Shown one piece after another: positions 15,895 through 23,534 of a stretch of DNA of 64,000 bases. The first letter of the stretch is position 1. Each line of letters begins with the position of its first letter. The translations under genes were made by a program, and so were the position numbers. Below the pieces are notes generated by a model. That model was not told where the DNA came from and searched no databases. It saw only the letters and a list, made by a program, of their open reading frames with translations. The stretch is from Mycolicibacterium monacense (GTDB lineage: Bacteria; Actinomycetota; Actinomycetes; Mycobacteriales; Mycobacteriaceae), in assembly GCF_010731575.1 (NCBI RefSeq), contig NZ_AP022617.1:62001-126000 (forward strand). Direction: 5' to 3'.

Positions 15895-16938
15895 ATGCCA
15901 AGCATCCCCCAATCTCTGCTGTGGATCTCGCTCGTGGTGCTCTGGCTCTTCGTGCTGGTGCCCATGCTGGTGAGCAAGCGCGAAGCTGTCCGGCGCACAA
16001 GCGATGTCGCGCTGGCCACCCGCGTGCTGAACTCAGGGCAGAGCGCTCGACTGCTCCGTCGGTCCGGTCCCGCGGCCGGCCACCACTCCGATCCGGATTG
16101 GCGCCCGTCCGCCGACGAGCTCGACGACGAACCCGTCGACGACCGCGACACCCGTGACGCGGAGCCCGAGGGAGCCGTGGTCCTGGCCGCCGCGCCGCAG
16201 CGTGACGCCGAGCCGGACTACCTCGACGTCGACATCGTCGAGGAGGACTCCGGTGCGCTGCCCATCGGCTCCGCCGCCGATCAGCCATTCGAAGACATCC
16301 TGCCGACAGCGGCCGGGGCGCCCGAGTTCGACGCCGAGCTCGAGGATGACGTCGACGACGAAACCGACGATGTCGCAGCGGAATCGGATGATGCCGAGTC
16401 CGTCGACGACGGCACCGAAGACGAATACGAGTACGTGCCGGACTCGTCGGGGATCGAGACCCCCGCCGACGACGAACGCGCCGAACCGGCCGGCGATGCG
16501 CTCGGTGCCGCGCGCCGACGCCGCTACGAGTCGAAGACCGCGGAGGCCGTCAGCGCCCGCAAGTACCTGTTCCGCAAGCGGATGGTGACGTCGATGGCGG
16601 TGGCGCTGCTGGCGTCGGCCGTCGCGGCGTACCTCGTCGCGCCGTGGGCGTGGTGGCTGTGCGGCGCAGTGGGCGCGGTGACCGTTCTCTACCTCGGCTA
16701 CCTCCGCAGGCAGACCCGTATCGAGGAGCAGGTACGGCGCAGGCGTGCGCAGCGCATCCGCCGTTCCCGGCTGGGCGTGGAGAACACCGAGGACCCCGAA
16801 CTCGACGTGGTGCCCGCCCGTCTGCGTCGACCAGGTGCGGCGGTGCTGGAGATCGACGACGAGGACCCGATTTTCGAGCACCTCGACGAGGTCGCGTTCG
16901 CCCGGCACTTCGATCTGCCCAAGGCTGCCGGGCAGTAG
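15895..16938 (+). CDS. sepX: divisome membrane protein SepX/GlpR
   Basis: 347 residues. TM1 at about 8-27 right after a short N-terminus (MPSIPQSLLWISL), a long acidic disordered middle (about 75-200, Asp/Glu-rich), a basic patch, TM2-TM3 near 228-266, and a C-terminal cytoplasmic tail with RRAQRIRRSRLG and the closing HFDLPKAAGQ. This layout matches SepX of Streptomyces and GlpR of Corynebacterium, a receptor for Glp at the septum. Strong RBS GGAAAGGAG before ATG 15895. Its clustering with glp and rimJ fits. Confidence 0.82.
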   Translation: MPSIPQSLLWISLVVLWLFVLVPMLVSKREAVRRTSDVALATRVLNSGQSARLLRRSGPAAGHHSDPDWRPSADELDDEPVDDRDTRDAEPEGAVVLAAAPQRDAEPDYLDVDIVEEDSGALPIGSAADQPFEDILPTAAGAPEFDAELEDDVDDETDDVAAESDDAESVDDGTEDEYEYVPDSSGIETPADDERAEPAGDALGAARRRRYESKTAEAVSARKYLFRKRMVTSMAVALLASAVAAYLVAPWAWWLCGAVGAVTVLYLGYLRRQTRIEEQVRRRRAQRIRRSRLGVENTEDPELDVVPARLRRPGAAVLEIDDEDPIFEHLDEVAFARHFDLPKAAGQ

Positions 16939-16988
16939 GTCGATTTCGACCGGTGCGTGACGGCTGGTAGCCTTTCGTACCGGTATCA

Positions 16989-17061
16989 GGGGCTATGGCG
17001 CAGTTGGTAGCGCGACTCGTTCGCATCGAGTAGGTCAGGGGTTCGATTCCCCTTAGCTCCA
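16989..17061 (+). tRNA. tRNA-Ala (anticodon CGC)
   Basis: 73 nt without CCA. Acceptor GGGGCTA pairs with TAGCTCC (one G-U); D arm GCGC/GCGC; anticodon stem ACTCG/CGAGT with loop TTCGCAT, giving CGC; T arm AGGGG-TTCGATT-CCCCT. Discriminator A. Its 3' half (from 17016) is the attachment core of the island that follows; the gene is intact. Confidence 0.95.
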
Positions 17062-17062
17062 C
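17016..17062 (+). repeat. attL, 47-bp direct repeat (tRNA 3' half)
   Basis: Starts CTCGTTCGCATCGAG (anticodon arm) and ends TAGCTCCAC. Identical to 26861-26907; sequences diverge immediately outside on both sides. Confidence 0.93.
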
Positions 17063-17063
17063 A

Positions 17064-17360
17064 CGAGAACGACCAGCTAGACTGCCGAACGCAGTTAGCT
17101 GCTCGAAGCCGTTCGAGCCAGTACGCAGCCGGTAAGCAGCAGATCGGATTGCTGTGTCCAAGTTCGTCGCGACGCTGTCGAGATCGTCGTCGAACAGGTC
17201 GGCGTAGAAGTCGAGCGTCATCGACGCTTCGCGTGGTCGAGCATCCGTTGCACTGCTTTGACATTCGCGCCTGCGCTGATCGCCAAACTGGCCGCGGTGT
17301 GCCGCAGATCATGGGGAGTGATCGACGGGGCTGGTCGGATCGAACCTCACCGTCTCGACG
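17064..17360 (-). pseudogene. tyrosine integrase, C-terminal fragment, frameshifted
   Basis: Read on the minus strand, one frame gives ITPHDLRHTAASLAISAGA and QRMLDHAKRR, the H-x-x-R box and following helix of a tyrosine recombinase; the next frame gives MTLDFYADLFDDDLDSVA, which holds the nucleophile Tyr. About one base is missing between them, at the AAGCGTCG near 17223. The N-terminal catalytic half is absent: the reading frame stops where capsid-like sequence begins near 17345. Its tail runs toward attL, as usual for an integrase next to its own att site. Confidence 0.8.
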
Positions 17361-18209
17361 ATGATGTGCGAGCCGGCCAGGATCACCGAGCGAATCGCCA
17401 ACCTCGCAGGCGAGCAGATGATCCTCGACAAGATCTTCCACACGCTCGGCCAGCCGCTCGTCGGCGGAGCGATGTTGTTCAATTCCGTTCGAGCCAGCGA
17501 CTTCTTACTGCGGGAAGACCGGACCATCAAGCAGCGCGGGCCCGGCGATGAGTACCCGGTGGCGAAGGGTGTGGGGTGTGGCCCCACGGCCCGAGCTCGC
17601 CTACCCCAAGGACTGGGGCGGCAAGTTCTCGCTGAGCGGTAAAGCCGTCCTGCGCAACGATCAGGAATACCTTTCGGATCAAAACCCTGCAACTCGCGAA
17701 CACGATCATAGAGCGGGTCAACTTGCGGGCGCTTGCCGTGCTCGACGCGAGGGCCGGCGGCATCGAAAACACAATCCCCGGAAACAACTGGCAGACGGCG
17801 GTTTCAGTCGGGCCGCCGGAGTCCATTACCCAGAACGCCGACATGCCAGCAGCCGACCTTGCCGCCGCGATTCTGGCTGGCGAGCAAGAGCGTCTGAAAC
17901 GTCCGATACGACACGCTGCTGGTCCATCCGCAGGAAAGGTTCAGCCTCACCGTCGTGTACGGCCAAGGCCTCAAGGGCATGCTCGACAGCCTCGGGGTCG
18001 CTATGTTCTCCTACGTCCATCTGACGCCCGGTACCGCTTGGGTCGTGCAGCGCGGACAGGTCGGCCTGTGCGGCTTTGAGCAGACTTTGCGGCCCGAGAC
18101 CTGGCGCGAGCCGAAGAACCGGACCAGCTGGGTCCAGTCGTACGCCGTACCCGCGTTCGCGGTGAACAAGCCGCACTGCGCCAAGAAGCTCACCGGCCTA
18201 GCCCGATGA
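17361..18209 (+). pseudogene. phage HK97-type major capsid protein, multiply frameshifted
   Basis: Successive frames join into a capsid-like sequence: ARITERIANLAGEQMILDKI and QPLVGGAMLFNSVRASDF and RGPGDEYPVAKG (frame from 17361); DWGGKFSLSGKAVLRNDQEY (frame open at 17548); LRALAVLDARAGGIENTIPG and GPPESITQNAD (frame from 17723); then YGQGLKGMLDSLGVAMFSYV, PGTAWVVQRGQVG and WVQSYAVPAFAVNKPH (17955-18209). At least three frameshifts. This resembles mycobacteriophage and prophage-like-element capsids. The 5' end is fused to the integrase remnant, pointing to a deletion between them. Confidence 0.75.
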
Positions 18210-18462
18210 TGAGCCAGCGAGCACCGAAGCCGAACCCCTATGGCCGCGCGAGCTACGCCGCTGTGCCTGCGGCACACGCTCATACACACCCGAAGATCAC
18301 GCGAACGGGTGCGTTCAAGGCCTCCAACCACCGGTCTAATCGGCAACGCCGCCGCGGCGACCGTGGTCACCGCGAGATCCGTTCTGAAGACTCGCGACGA
18401 TCGACAGGTCATCTCGTCGCGCAGCAGCGCAGTGTCCGTCGTCTTCGGTGGGGCGGATGCTG

Positions 18463-19934
18463 GAGCAATGATCAGAACCTGTGGATGACCCTCGGTGGGG
18501 CGGCATGAAAGTGGGCGCACCTTCCCGGGGATGATCTGAAGTCCAAGGTTCTCTGATCAAGACCGGCGTTGACGCGCTGGTTGGGAAGGTACGCCCATGC
18601 TCACCGTAGTTCACGACACCGATGAGGCCAACGCCAATGACGGCGGTGGTCGGTCGTTGTTGGATGAGATCGTGCGCGACGGCGCCCGGCAGATGCTGGC
18701 CGCGGCGCTGAAGGCTGAGGTGGCCGCCTACATCGATGCCCACGCCGGTGAGCTCGATGAGAGCGGTCGCCGGCTGGTGGTCCGCAACGGCTCCCACGCC
18801 GGGCGTGAGGTGTTGACCGCCGCGGGCGCGGTGGCGGTGACCGCGCCGCGGGTCAACGACAAGCGTATCGACGCCGATACCGGTGAGCGGCAGCGGTTTT
18901 CCTCGGCGATCCTGCCGGCGTGGGCGCGCAAGTCCCCGCAGATGACTGAGGTGCTGCCGCTGCTGTACCTGCACGGCCTGTCGACCAGTGACTTCGGGCC
19001 GGCCTTGGAGCAGTTCCTCGGGTCCAGTGCCGGGCTCTCGGCGACGACGATCACACGGCTGACCAGCCAGTGGCAGGAGGAGGCCAAGGCCTTCGGGGCC
19101 CGGGATCTGTCGGGCACTGACTTCGTCTACCTGTGGGTCGACGGCATTCACCTCAAGGTCCGCCTCGAGCAGGAGAAGCTGTGCCTGTTGGTGATGATCG
19201 GGGTCCGCTCCGATGGCCGCAAGGAACTCGTCGCCCTGGCCGACGGGTATCGAGAATCGACCGAGTCGTGGGCCGATCTGCTGCGGTCGTGTCGCCGCCG
19301 CGGGATGATCGCCCCGGTGTTGGCCGTCGGTGACGGTGCACTGGGCTTTTGGAAGGCGATGCGCGAGGTGTTCCCGGCTACCCGCGAGCAGCGCTGCTGG
19401 TTTCACAAACAGGCCAATGTCCTTTCCTGCCTGCCCAAATCGGCGCAACCCGGTGCGGTCGCGGCGATGCGGGAGATCTACAACGCCGAGGACCTCGACC
19501 ACGCGCAGGTCGCGATCAAGGCCTTCGAGATCGACTACGGCGCCAAGTACCCCAAGGCGGTCGCCAAGATCGTCGACGACGCCGACGTGCTGTTGGAGTT
19601 CTACAAATACCCAGCCGAACACTGGATCCACTTGCGCACCACGAATCCGATCGAATCAACCTTCGCCACCGTGCGATTGCGGACGAAGGTCACCAAGGGG
19701 CCGGGATCCCGCGCGGCCGGAATTGCCATGGCCTACAAGCTTATCGACGCCGCACAAGCCCGGTGGCGGGCAGTCAACGCACCCCACCTGGTCGCCCTCG
19801 TCCGTGCCGGCGCCGTCTTCCACAAAGGCAAGCTACTCGAACGCCCCGCCGACATCACACCGCCCGAGCCGGCCGAATCAACCGAAACGGAGGTCGCCTG
19901 AAACACCCCGATCCACAGGTATTGACAATTCCTC
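18463..19934 (+). mobile_element. IS256-family insertion sequence with 9-bp target duplication
   Basis: 1472 bp. Terminal repeats GAGCAATGATCAGAACCTGT.. (18463-18486) and the complement of 19911-19934 (GAGGAATTGTCAATACCTGT..) match at 19 of 24 positions, ending in ACCTGTGGAT. The 9-mer CGGATGCTG directly abuts both ends (18454-18462 and 19935-19943), the expected 8-9 bp duplication. One intact transposase gene is inside. Confidence 0.93.
18597..19901 (+). CDS. IS256-family (Mutator-type) transposase
   Basis: 434 residues, complete. N-terminal MLTVVHDTDEANAND then RSLLDEIVRDGARQMLAAAL, common to mycobacterial IS256 elements such as the IS1245 group (from memory). DDE residues: Asp182 in LWVDGIHLK, Asp246 in AVGDGALGFW and Glu353 in TTNPIESTFATVR. 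The C-H motif region CWFHKQANVLSCLPKS is intact. ATG 18597; no frameshift, likely functional. Confidence 0.95.
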   Translation: MLTVVHDTDEANANDGGGRSLLDEIVRDGARQMLAAALKAEVAAYIDAHAGELDESGRRLVVRNGSHAGREVLTAAGAVAVTAPRVNDKRIDADTGERQRFSSAILPAWARKSPQMTEVLPLLYLHGLSTSDFGPALEQFLGSSAGLSATTITRLTSQWQEEAKAFGARDLSGTDFVYLWVDGIHLKVRLEQEKLCLLVMIGVRSDGRKELVALADGYRESTESWADLLRSCRRRGMIAPVLAVGDGALGFWKAMREVFPATREQRCWFHKQANVLSCLPKSAQPGAVAAMREIYNAEDLDHAQVAIKAFEIDYGAKYPKAVAKIVDDADVLLEFYKYPAEHWIHLRTTNPIESTFATVRLRTKVTKGPGSRAAGIAMAYKLIDAAQARWRAVNAPHLVALVRAGAVFHKGKLLERPADITPPEPAESTETEVA

Positions 19935-20031
19935 CGGATGCTGCGCTGCCAACCACCTAACGGCAGAGGCAATGTCCGGTGCGCGATTATCCTGGCCGTG
20001 AGGAGATGCACCACACTCGAGGAGTCACAAG

Positions 20032-20334
20032 TTGAGGCCACCAAATCCGAGCGCCGTTACCTGGGACTGCCCAGAGTGCGGCCGTCGTACCCGGGCGAAC
20101 CGCCGGACCGGCTTGGCGTATGCCCACACAAGACCTGAGTCCACTGAATTGTGTCCAGCCTCGGCGAAGCCAGCGATCTCGCGCGACTCTCATGAAGATC
20201 CTCTCCAACTCGGAGGAGTGAAGCCGGAAGAGAAGCCGAAAAACTACACCTCGCCACCCATCGATGAAGCCCGTAGCACGAGTGTTAGAGCTTTCCGCGG
20301 CGGCTTGCCCGACACCAATCGCCGTCGACACTGA
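20032..20334 (+). CDS. small zinc-ribbon-like protein, unknown function
   Basis: 100 residues from TTG 20032, preceded by GAGGAG. It contains TWDCPECGRRTRANRRTG and then LCPAS, so at most three cysteines of a zinc ribbon, followed by a polar, Pro/Lys-rich tail. Island cargo with no recognised relative. The non-ATG start and odd composition make the coding call moderate. Confidence 0.45.
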   Translation: MRPPNPSAVTWDCPECGRRTRANRRTGLAYAHTRPESTELCPASAKPAISRDSHEDPLQLGGVKPEEKPKNYTSPPIDEARSTSVRAFRGGLPDTNRRRH

Positions 20335-20532
20335 TTCGTCCCTCGTCGTTGTCGGTCAGCGGTGCGGGTGCCATTTTTCTGGACCAGGGGTGGCAAGACT
20401 CCCCACGCGGTGAGTCTCAATTTTTATTTTTCGGCCACTCAAATTGCACTTTAGGCGATGTCAGACAGGCTCGAAGTTTAGCTGCCGTGCGCCGAGTTTG
20501 ACGCCTACGAGCGCGGCGAATTGGCTGCGCAG
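20335..20532 (+). other. no gene seen
   Basis: 198 bp of lower-GC sequence containing TTTTTATTTTTCGGCC near 20420. Lies between convergent genes; no perfect terminator stem was found. Confidence 0.5.
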
Positions 20533-21738
20533 CTAGTGTGATGGCGGTTTGAAGGGCTCCATCGGAATTGCTAGCTGGTTCGGATCGTCTTTATCTGTGG
20601 TTGGTCTGTCGAACAGGCCGAGAAATTCGATCGTGGTCGGAGCTTCGCCGGACGCCCAGGTCGATATGTCAGCGGTCGTCCCGATGCGCAACAGCAGAAT
20701 TAGGCCATCCCTGAAGAAGTCGGTATCTACGGCTTGCCGGTGAAGCACTGTCGCCAACCAGCGAGGCCTACGATGTCGGCTTTCAATCAGTACAAAGCCC
20801 CCAGTCCTATCTACGCGCACGATGTCGTCGTCTTCCAAAGGCGCCCACCACGGTTGTTGCCCCCGAACCGACACGAATAGGTCGCCGTCTTCGATTTGGC
20901 GTCCGGCGGACCACTTAAAGTCCAGCGACGTGAGCCGGTCGCCCTTTTCTAAGGTCGGACCGTCTGTCAAGAGGTCCCGTGGAAAGTGGATCTCCCATGC
21001 GGTCAGCAATTGTGCGAGGTCTGACCATCCGTGCTCAAATTCGCGGGTGATGATGATCGGACTTCCAGATGTCGAGCCTCGAATGAACTTAGAGAGTCCC
21101 GGATTGCTGATAGTCCAAGCGCCAGCCGGAGTAGGCGTCGAACGGACGTTGCCGATCGTGATTCCGCCCCCGATCGGAGCAATCTGCGTTTGGAAGGACT
21201 CCTCCCACTGACGCGCCGGACCGGCAGATTTGATAACGCGTATTGCGTCCGTGAGCTGATTGAGAGATGACGTGCTCTGCTCGATCGCGTCCGAAAGTTT
21301 CGTCATGTCCTGCAAGGACCGGGTAAGGGGAGCCATGGTCTCCGAGATAAGTTCCGCGATCCTCATTTGCATGGTCTCGGTTGTATAGGCCAAGCTTTTG
21401 CGAACACTGTCTCGGACGCTCTCATGAACTTGCCGCTCAGTCTCGGGGTCGAGTGGCGTGCTGCTCCGAACGGTCGTCGACCCTGGCGAGCCGCCACCAC
21501 GAGACGGATCGGAAGACAGTCCTTTCGAGGGCGAACTCCGACGCCGCATGCGTTCGGCCGCGATCTGCTCCACCGGGGCTTCAGCCAGATGACGAACGGC
21601 GGGCGATACATCAGTCCCCGCTTTCTCTGCTAACTCTTTCGCGAGAGTTGCAGCGCGCTTCGCCGCTCGGGCATACCTGAGCGGTTCGAGATCATCGATC
21701 TGTTGGCGAAGTGTGCTAGATCTCATCTTCACTACCAT
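20533..21738 (-). CDS. uncharacterised 401-aa protein, third gene of island operon
   Basis: From ATG 21738 (GGAGA about 7 nt upstream; ATG 21726 is an alternative), overlapping the preceding gene by 23 nt. Residues 1-60 are helical and Ala/Arg-rich, 65-95 Ser-rich linker, about 100-170 heptad-like coiled coil (ESVRDSVRKSLAYTTETMQM; LTRSLQDMTKLSDAIEQS). The C-terminal 230 residues form a globular domain with many Trp/Gly/Asp (WKSA-like FKWSAGRQIEDGDLFVSVRG; GGFVLIESRHRRPRWLATVL). No signal peptide, TM or known motif. Probably acts with the membrane partner encoded upstream. Confidence 0.7.
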   Translation of the reverse strand: MVVKMRSSTLRQQIDDLEPLRYARAAKRAATLAKELAEKAGTDVSPAVRHLAEAPVEQIAAERMRRRSSPSKGLSSDPSRGGGSPGSTTVRSSTPLDPETERQVHESVRDSVRKSLAYTTETMQMRIAELISETMAPLTRSLQDMTKLSDAIEQSTSSLNQLTDAIRVIKSAGPARQWEESFQTQIAPIGGGITIGNVRSTPTPAGAWTISNPGLSKFIRGSTSGSPIIITREFEHGWSDLAQLLTAWEIHFPRDLLTDGPTLEKGDRLTSLDFKWSAGRQIEDGDLFVSVRGQQPWWAPLEDDDIVRVDRTGGFVLIESRHRRPRWLATVLHRQAVDTDFFRDGLILLLRIGTTADISTWASGEAPTTIEFLGLFDRPTTDKDDPNQLAIPMEPFKPPSH

Positions 21739-22363
21739 TCTGCGTCTCCGCAGGTTCGGACGCTAGGTCGAGACTTGCCGCGAACTCCTCGGCAACTACT
21801 TTCTGATACTCCGTCAACGCCGCCACAAGGGTGCCGTCATCCAGCATCCTGGCTTCCTCGACCAAGGTGTGAACCACCTCACTTACTGATTCGGGCGGAA
21901 AGATCTCCGAACCCTGACCGTGACCGGACGTGTGCTCGACCACCCACGTGAACCTCTCCCAACAGCGATTCAACCGCTCGCTGCGTTCCTCACGATTTCG
22001 AGTCGCGAGATTCTCAGTCTCGATCTGTTCACGGGATGCGCGGTTGTCCTCTTCGATCCGCTCCCGTGATGCACGGTTGTCTTCTTCTATCCGCTCTCGG
22101 GAAAGTCTGTTGTCTTCTTCGATCCGTTCGCGAGAGAGGCGATTGTCCTCTTGGACTCGTCGGCTCGATTCCAAAACACCGAAGAGACCAGCTAAGCCGG
22201 CGAGAAGAGCTAGGAACCCTGCGCCCACCACCGCGACCGGTTGTGCGAGGTCCTTCCAAGAATCGGTCTCGCCCGGTACTTCCTGCCATCGACCGGTGAC
22301 GTAACCGATGTAGAAAAACAATAGAGCTACTCCGAGAGGGACCAGGAGATAGCGCAGCTTCAT
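21716..22363 (-). CDS. membrane protein with hendecad-repeat coiled coil
   Basis: 215 residues. Two TM helices (about 5-22 and 42-64) are followed by four near-perfect 11-residue repeats EDNRLSRERIE / EDNRASRERIE (about 72-116), then EERSERLNRCWERFTWVVEH and an acidic end. Eleven-residue periodicity predicts a right-handed coiled-coil stalk on the cytoplasmic side. ATG 22363 overlaps the stop of the small upstream gene (ATGA), and its end overlaps the next gene: a tightly coupled trio. Function unknown; the layout recalls membrane-anchored defence or signalling scaffolds. Confidence 0.75.
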   Translation of the reverse strand: MKLRYLLVPLGVALLFFYIGYVTGRWQEVPGETDSWKDLAQPVAVVGAGFLALLAGLAGLFGVLESSRRVQEDNRLSRERIEEDNRLSRERIEEDNRASRERIEEDNRASREQIETENLATRNREERSERLNRCWERFTWVVEHTSGHGQGSEIFPPESVSEVVHTLVEEARMLDDGTLVAALTEYQKVVAEEFAASLDLASEPAETQNGSEDEI

Positions 22364-22503
22364 CGGCTGGCCTCGTTCACCGCCTGCGCCAAGTCATAGG
22401 GCAATCGTTCGTCGAGCAGCTCGTCTGCGCGAATGGTGGGCGCACGTCCTCCGCCTTCGACAACCGCTCGACGGATCGGTGCCACTAACCGCAGCTCTGC
22501 ATC
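22360..22503 (-). CDS. small 47-aa protein leading the island operon
   Basis: ATG 22503 to TGA 22362-22360, the stop overlapping the ATG of the membrane gene by 4 nt. The product MAELRLVAPIRRAVVEGG..., ending LPYDLAQAVNEASR, is soluble and partly helical. No upstream in-frame start and no clear Shine-Dalgarno, so translation may be leaderless. The ATGA overlap is the main support; it was not in a longer ORF. Confidence 0.5.
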   Translation of the reverse strand, partial: DAELRLVAPIRRAVVEGGGRAPTIRADELLDERLPYDLAQAVNEASR

Positions 22504-22607
22504 AGTAGTGTCGCGACCCCGCATGCCCTGAGACTAAGCGGAGCGACACGACTCACGAAGCACCGTTGCCGTCCGTTAGAGGTCAAACTTTTGAAGCGGG
22601 GTCAGCA

Positions 22608-22658
22608 ATGGCGTACAACGCAGATACTGTGCGGACGAACTTTGAGGAGGGGCAGTGA
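22608..22658 (+). CDS. possible 16-codon ORF coupled to the next gene
   Basis: ATG 22608 reads MAYNADTVRTNFEEGQ and its TGA overlaps the GTG of the following gene (GTGA). GCGGGG is just upstream. The end of this ORF also supplies the GAGGAGGGG Shine-Dalgarno of the next gene. It could be a remnant N-terminus or a coupling peptide. Confidence 0.25.
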   Translation: MAYNADTVRTNFEEGQ

Positions 22659-22843
22659 CGAAGGAAGAGTTCCTCGAGGCCGTCGGCCGAACGCGCGCTG
22701 CTTGGCAACGGAGCAAGTCTGCGGTCGAACAGACTGCAGATTTCGGCGCGAAGGGCGGTTCAGGACGGAATAAGCACGAAGGCGCGGTCGCGCTCCACGG
22801 GGAAAATATCGCGAAGCTCCGTGAGCTGCTAGTTCAGGGCTAA
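22655..22843 (+). CDS. small helical protein (62 aa), unknown function
   Basis: GTG 22655 with a very strong GAGGAGGGG 3-11 nt upstream. MTKEEFLEAVGRTRAAWQRS starts a charged, probably all-helical protein with a glycine-rich turn (DFGAKGGSGRNKHEG). No TM, signal or metal site. The RBS and length argue for a real gene in island cargo. Confidence 0.55.
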   Translation: MTKEEFLEAVGRTRAAWQRSKSAVEQTADFGAKGGSGRNKHEGAVALHGENIAKLRELLVQG

Positions 22844-23334
22844 CGTCCGCAATGACGTCACGGAGGTAGAACTAGGCAAGGCCGCTGGGTTGTTGCCGCA
22901 CGAACTACGGGAGATCTTCGACGAGATCGGTTGAGACGCGACTCTGCCGCCGCCGGGCGAGTGCCGCATCGCGCAACCCCTCAGCTGGGCGCTCCGAATT
23001 TGGAAGCAATCGCCGATCACCGCGACGTGTTCAAGTTCAACCGAGTCCGGCGATCGTCGCTGCTGCGCAGTTATTCGCACAAGAGTGAACTGGACGATGC
23101 CAGCGGCGGGCCGTGGCGGCATCGCCGAAAGGGCTGGATCAGTCTGACGAGGACACAGCCGCAGGCCAGAGCACGTCGCGGACTCGCATCTCCGCAGTTC
23201 AGGGCACCTTGCATCGGTTGTCGGTCCGTTCCGGAGAATGAACTTATGACAGGCGCAAGGGATGTGCGATCTGCACGAGTCGCCGAGTGTCACACTGATG
23301 GCATCGAGTCCTGGCTGAGGGGTGGAGAGGTCAG
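22844..23334 (+). other. no intact gene; possible short remnant
   Basis: A short frame near 22850-22935 reads DVTEVELGKAAGLLPHELRE and ends IFDEIG, which looks coding but has no start. A 135-codon frame at 22931-23338 is Arg/Ser-rich with no plausible composition and is not accepted. The rest appears degraded. Confidence 0.4.
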
Positions 23335-23523
23335 ATGACGAAGATTGCGGCCCTATCCGACGATCAACTGCGAGCGCGCCGTACGGCGATCCTCGAGAAG
23401 CTCGGCATGTCTCTCGAGGAACTTCGCGACCGCGCCAGAAGCTATGCTCTCGCGGGGGAGGAGCACGAGGCGTGGGAGCAGCTCGAATCGATCGCATTCC
23501 TATTAGGAGAGACCCGCGCCTGA
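23335..23523 (+). CDS. small helical protein, first gene of a two-gene unit
   Basis: 62 residues from ATG 23335 with GGAGAGGTC before it. Reads MTKIAALSDDQLRARRTAIL, then KLGMSLEELRDRARSYALAG; highly charged and helical, ending IAFLLGETRA. The 232-residue gene follows after 11 bp. Size and arrangement resemble an antitoxin before a larger partner, but no family was recognised. Confidence 0.65.
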   Translation: MTKIAALSDDQLRARRTAILEKLGMSLEELRDRARSYALAGEEHEAWEQLESIAFLLGETRA

Positions 23524-23534
23524 CCTAGCTGCTA

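Larger units (their letters stand above)
18206..19960 (+). pseudogene. phage-like gene broken by a frameshift and an IS256-family element
   Basis: ATG 18206 overlaps the capsid stop and opens MSQRAPKPNPYGRASYAAVP. After about residue 45 the coding signal moves to another frame (TGLIGNAAAATVVTARSVLK). That frame is cut at 18462 by the IS; removing 18463-19943 (IS plus one target copy) continues it as VVFGGADAALPTT with TAA at 19958-19960. So this was a gene of about 90 codons after the capsid gene. Function unknown; position suggests a virion or packaging protein. Confidence 0.6.

Noticed and set aside
16550..17221. 223-codon minus-strand ORF spanning sepX and the tRNA
   Set aside because: Its first part is integrase remnant; the rest runs through the tRNA complement and antisense of sepX and is not a gene.
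22014..22156. Regular repeats resembling a CRISPR array
   Set aside because: Units are contiguous 33-bp repeats without spacers, in frame within a protein, and encode 11-residue coiled-coil repeats.
22931..23338. 135-codon ORF in the island
   Set aside because: Arg/Ser-rich composition, no RBS, no plausible fold, and it overlaps the well-supported start at 23335.
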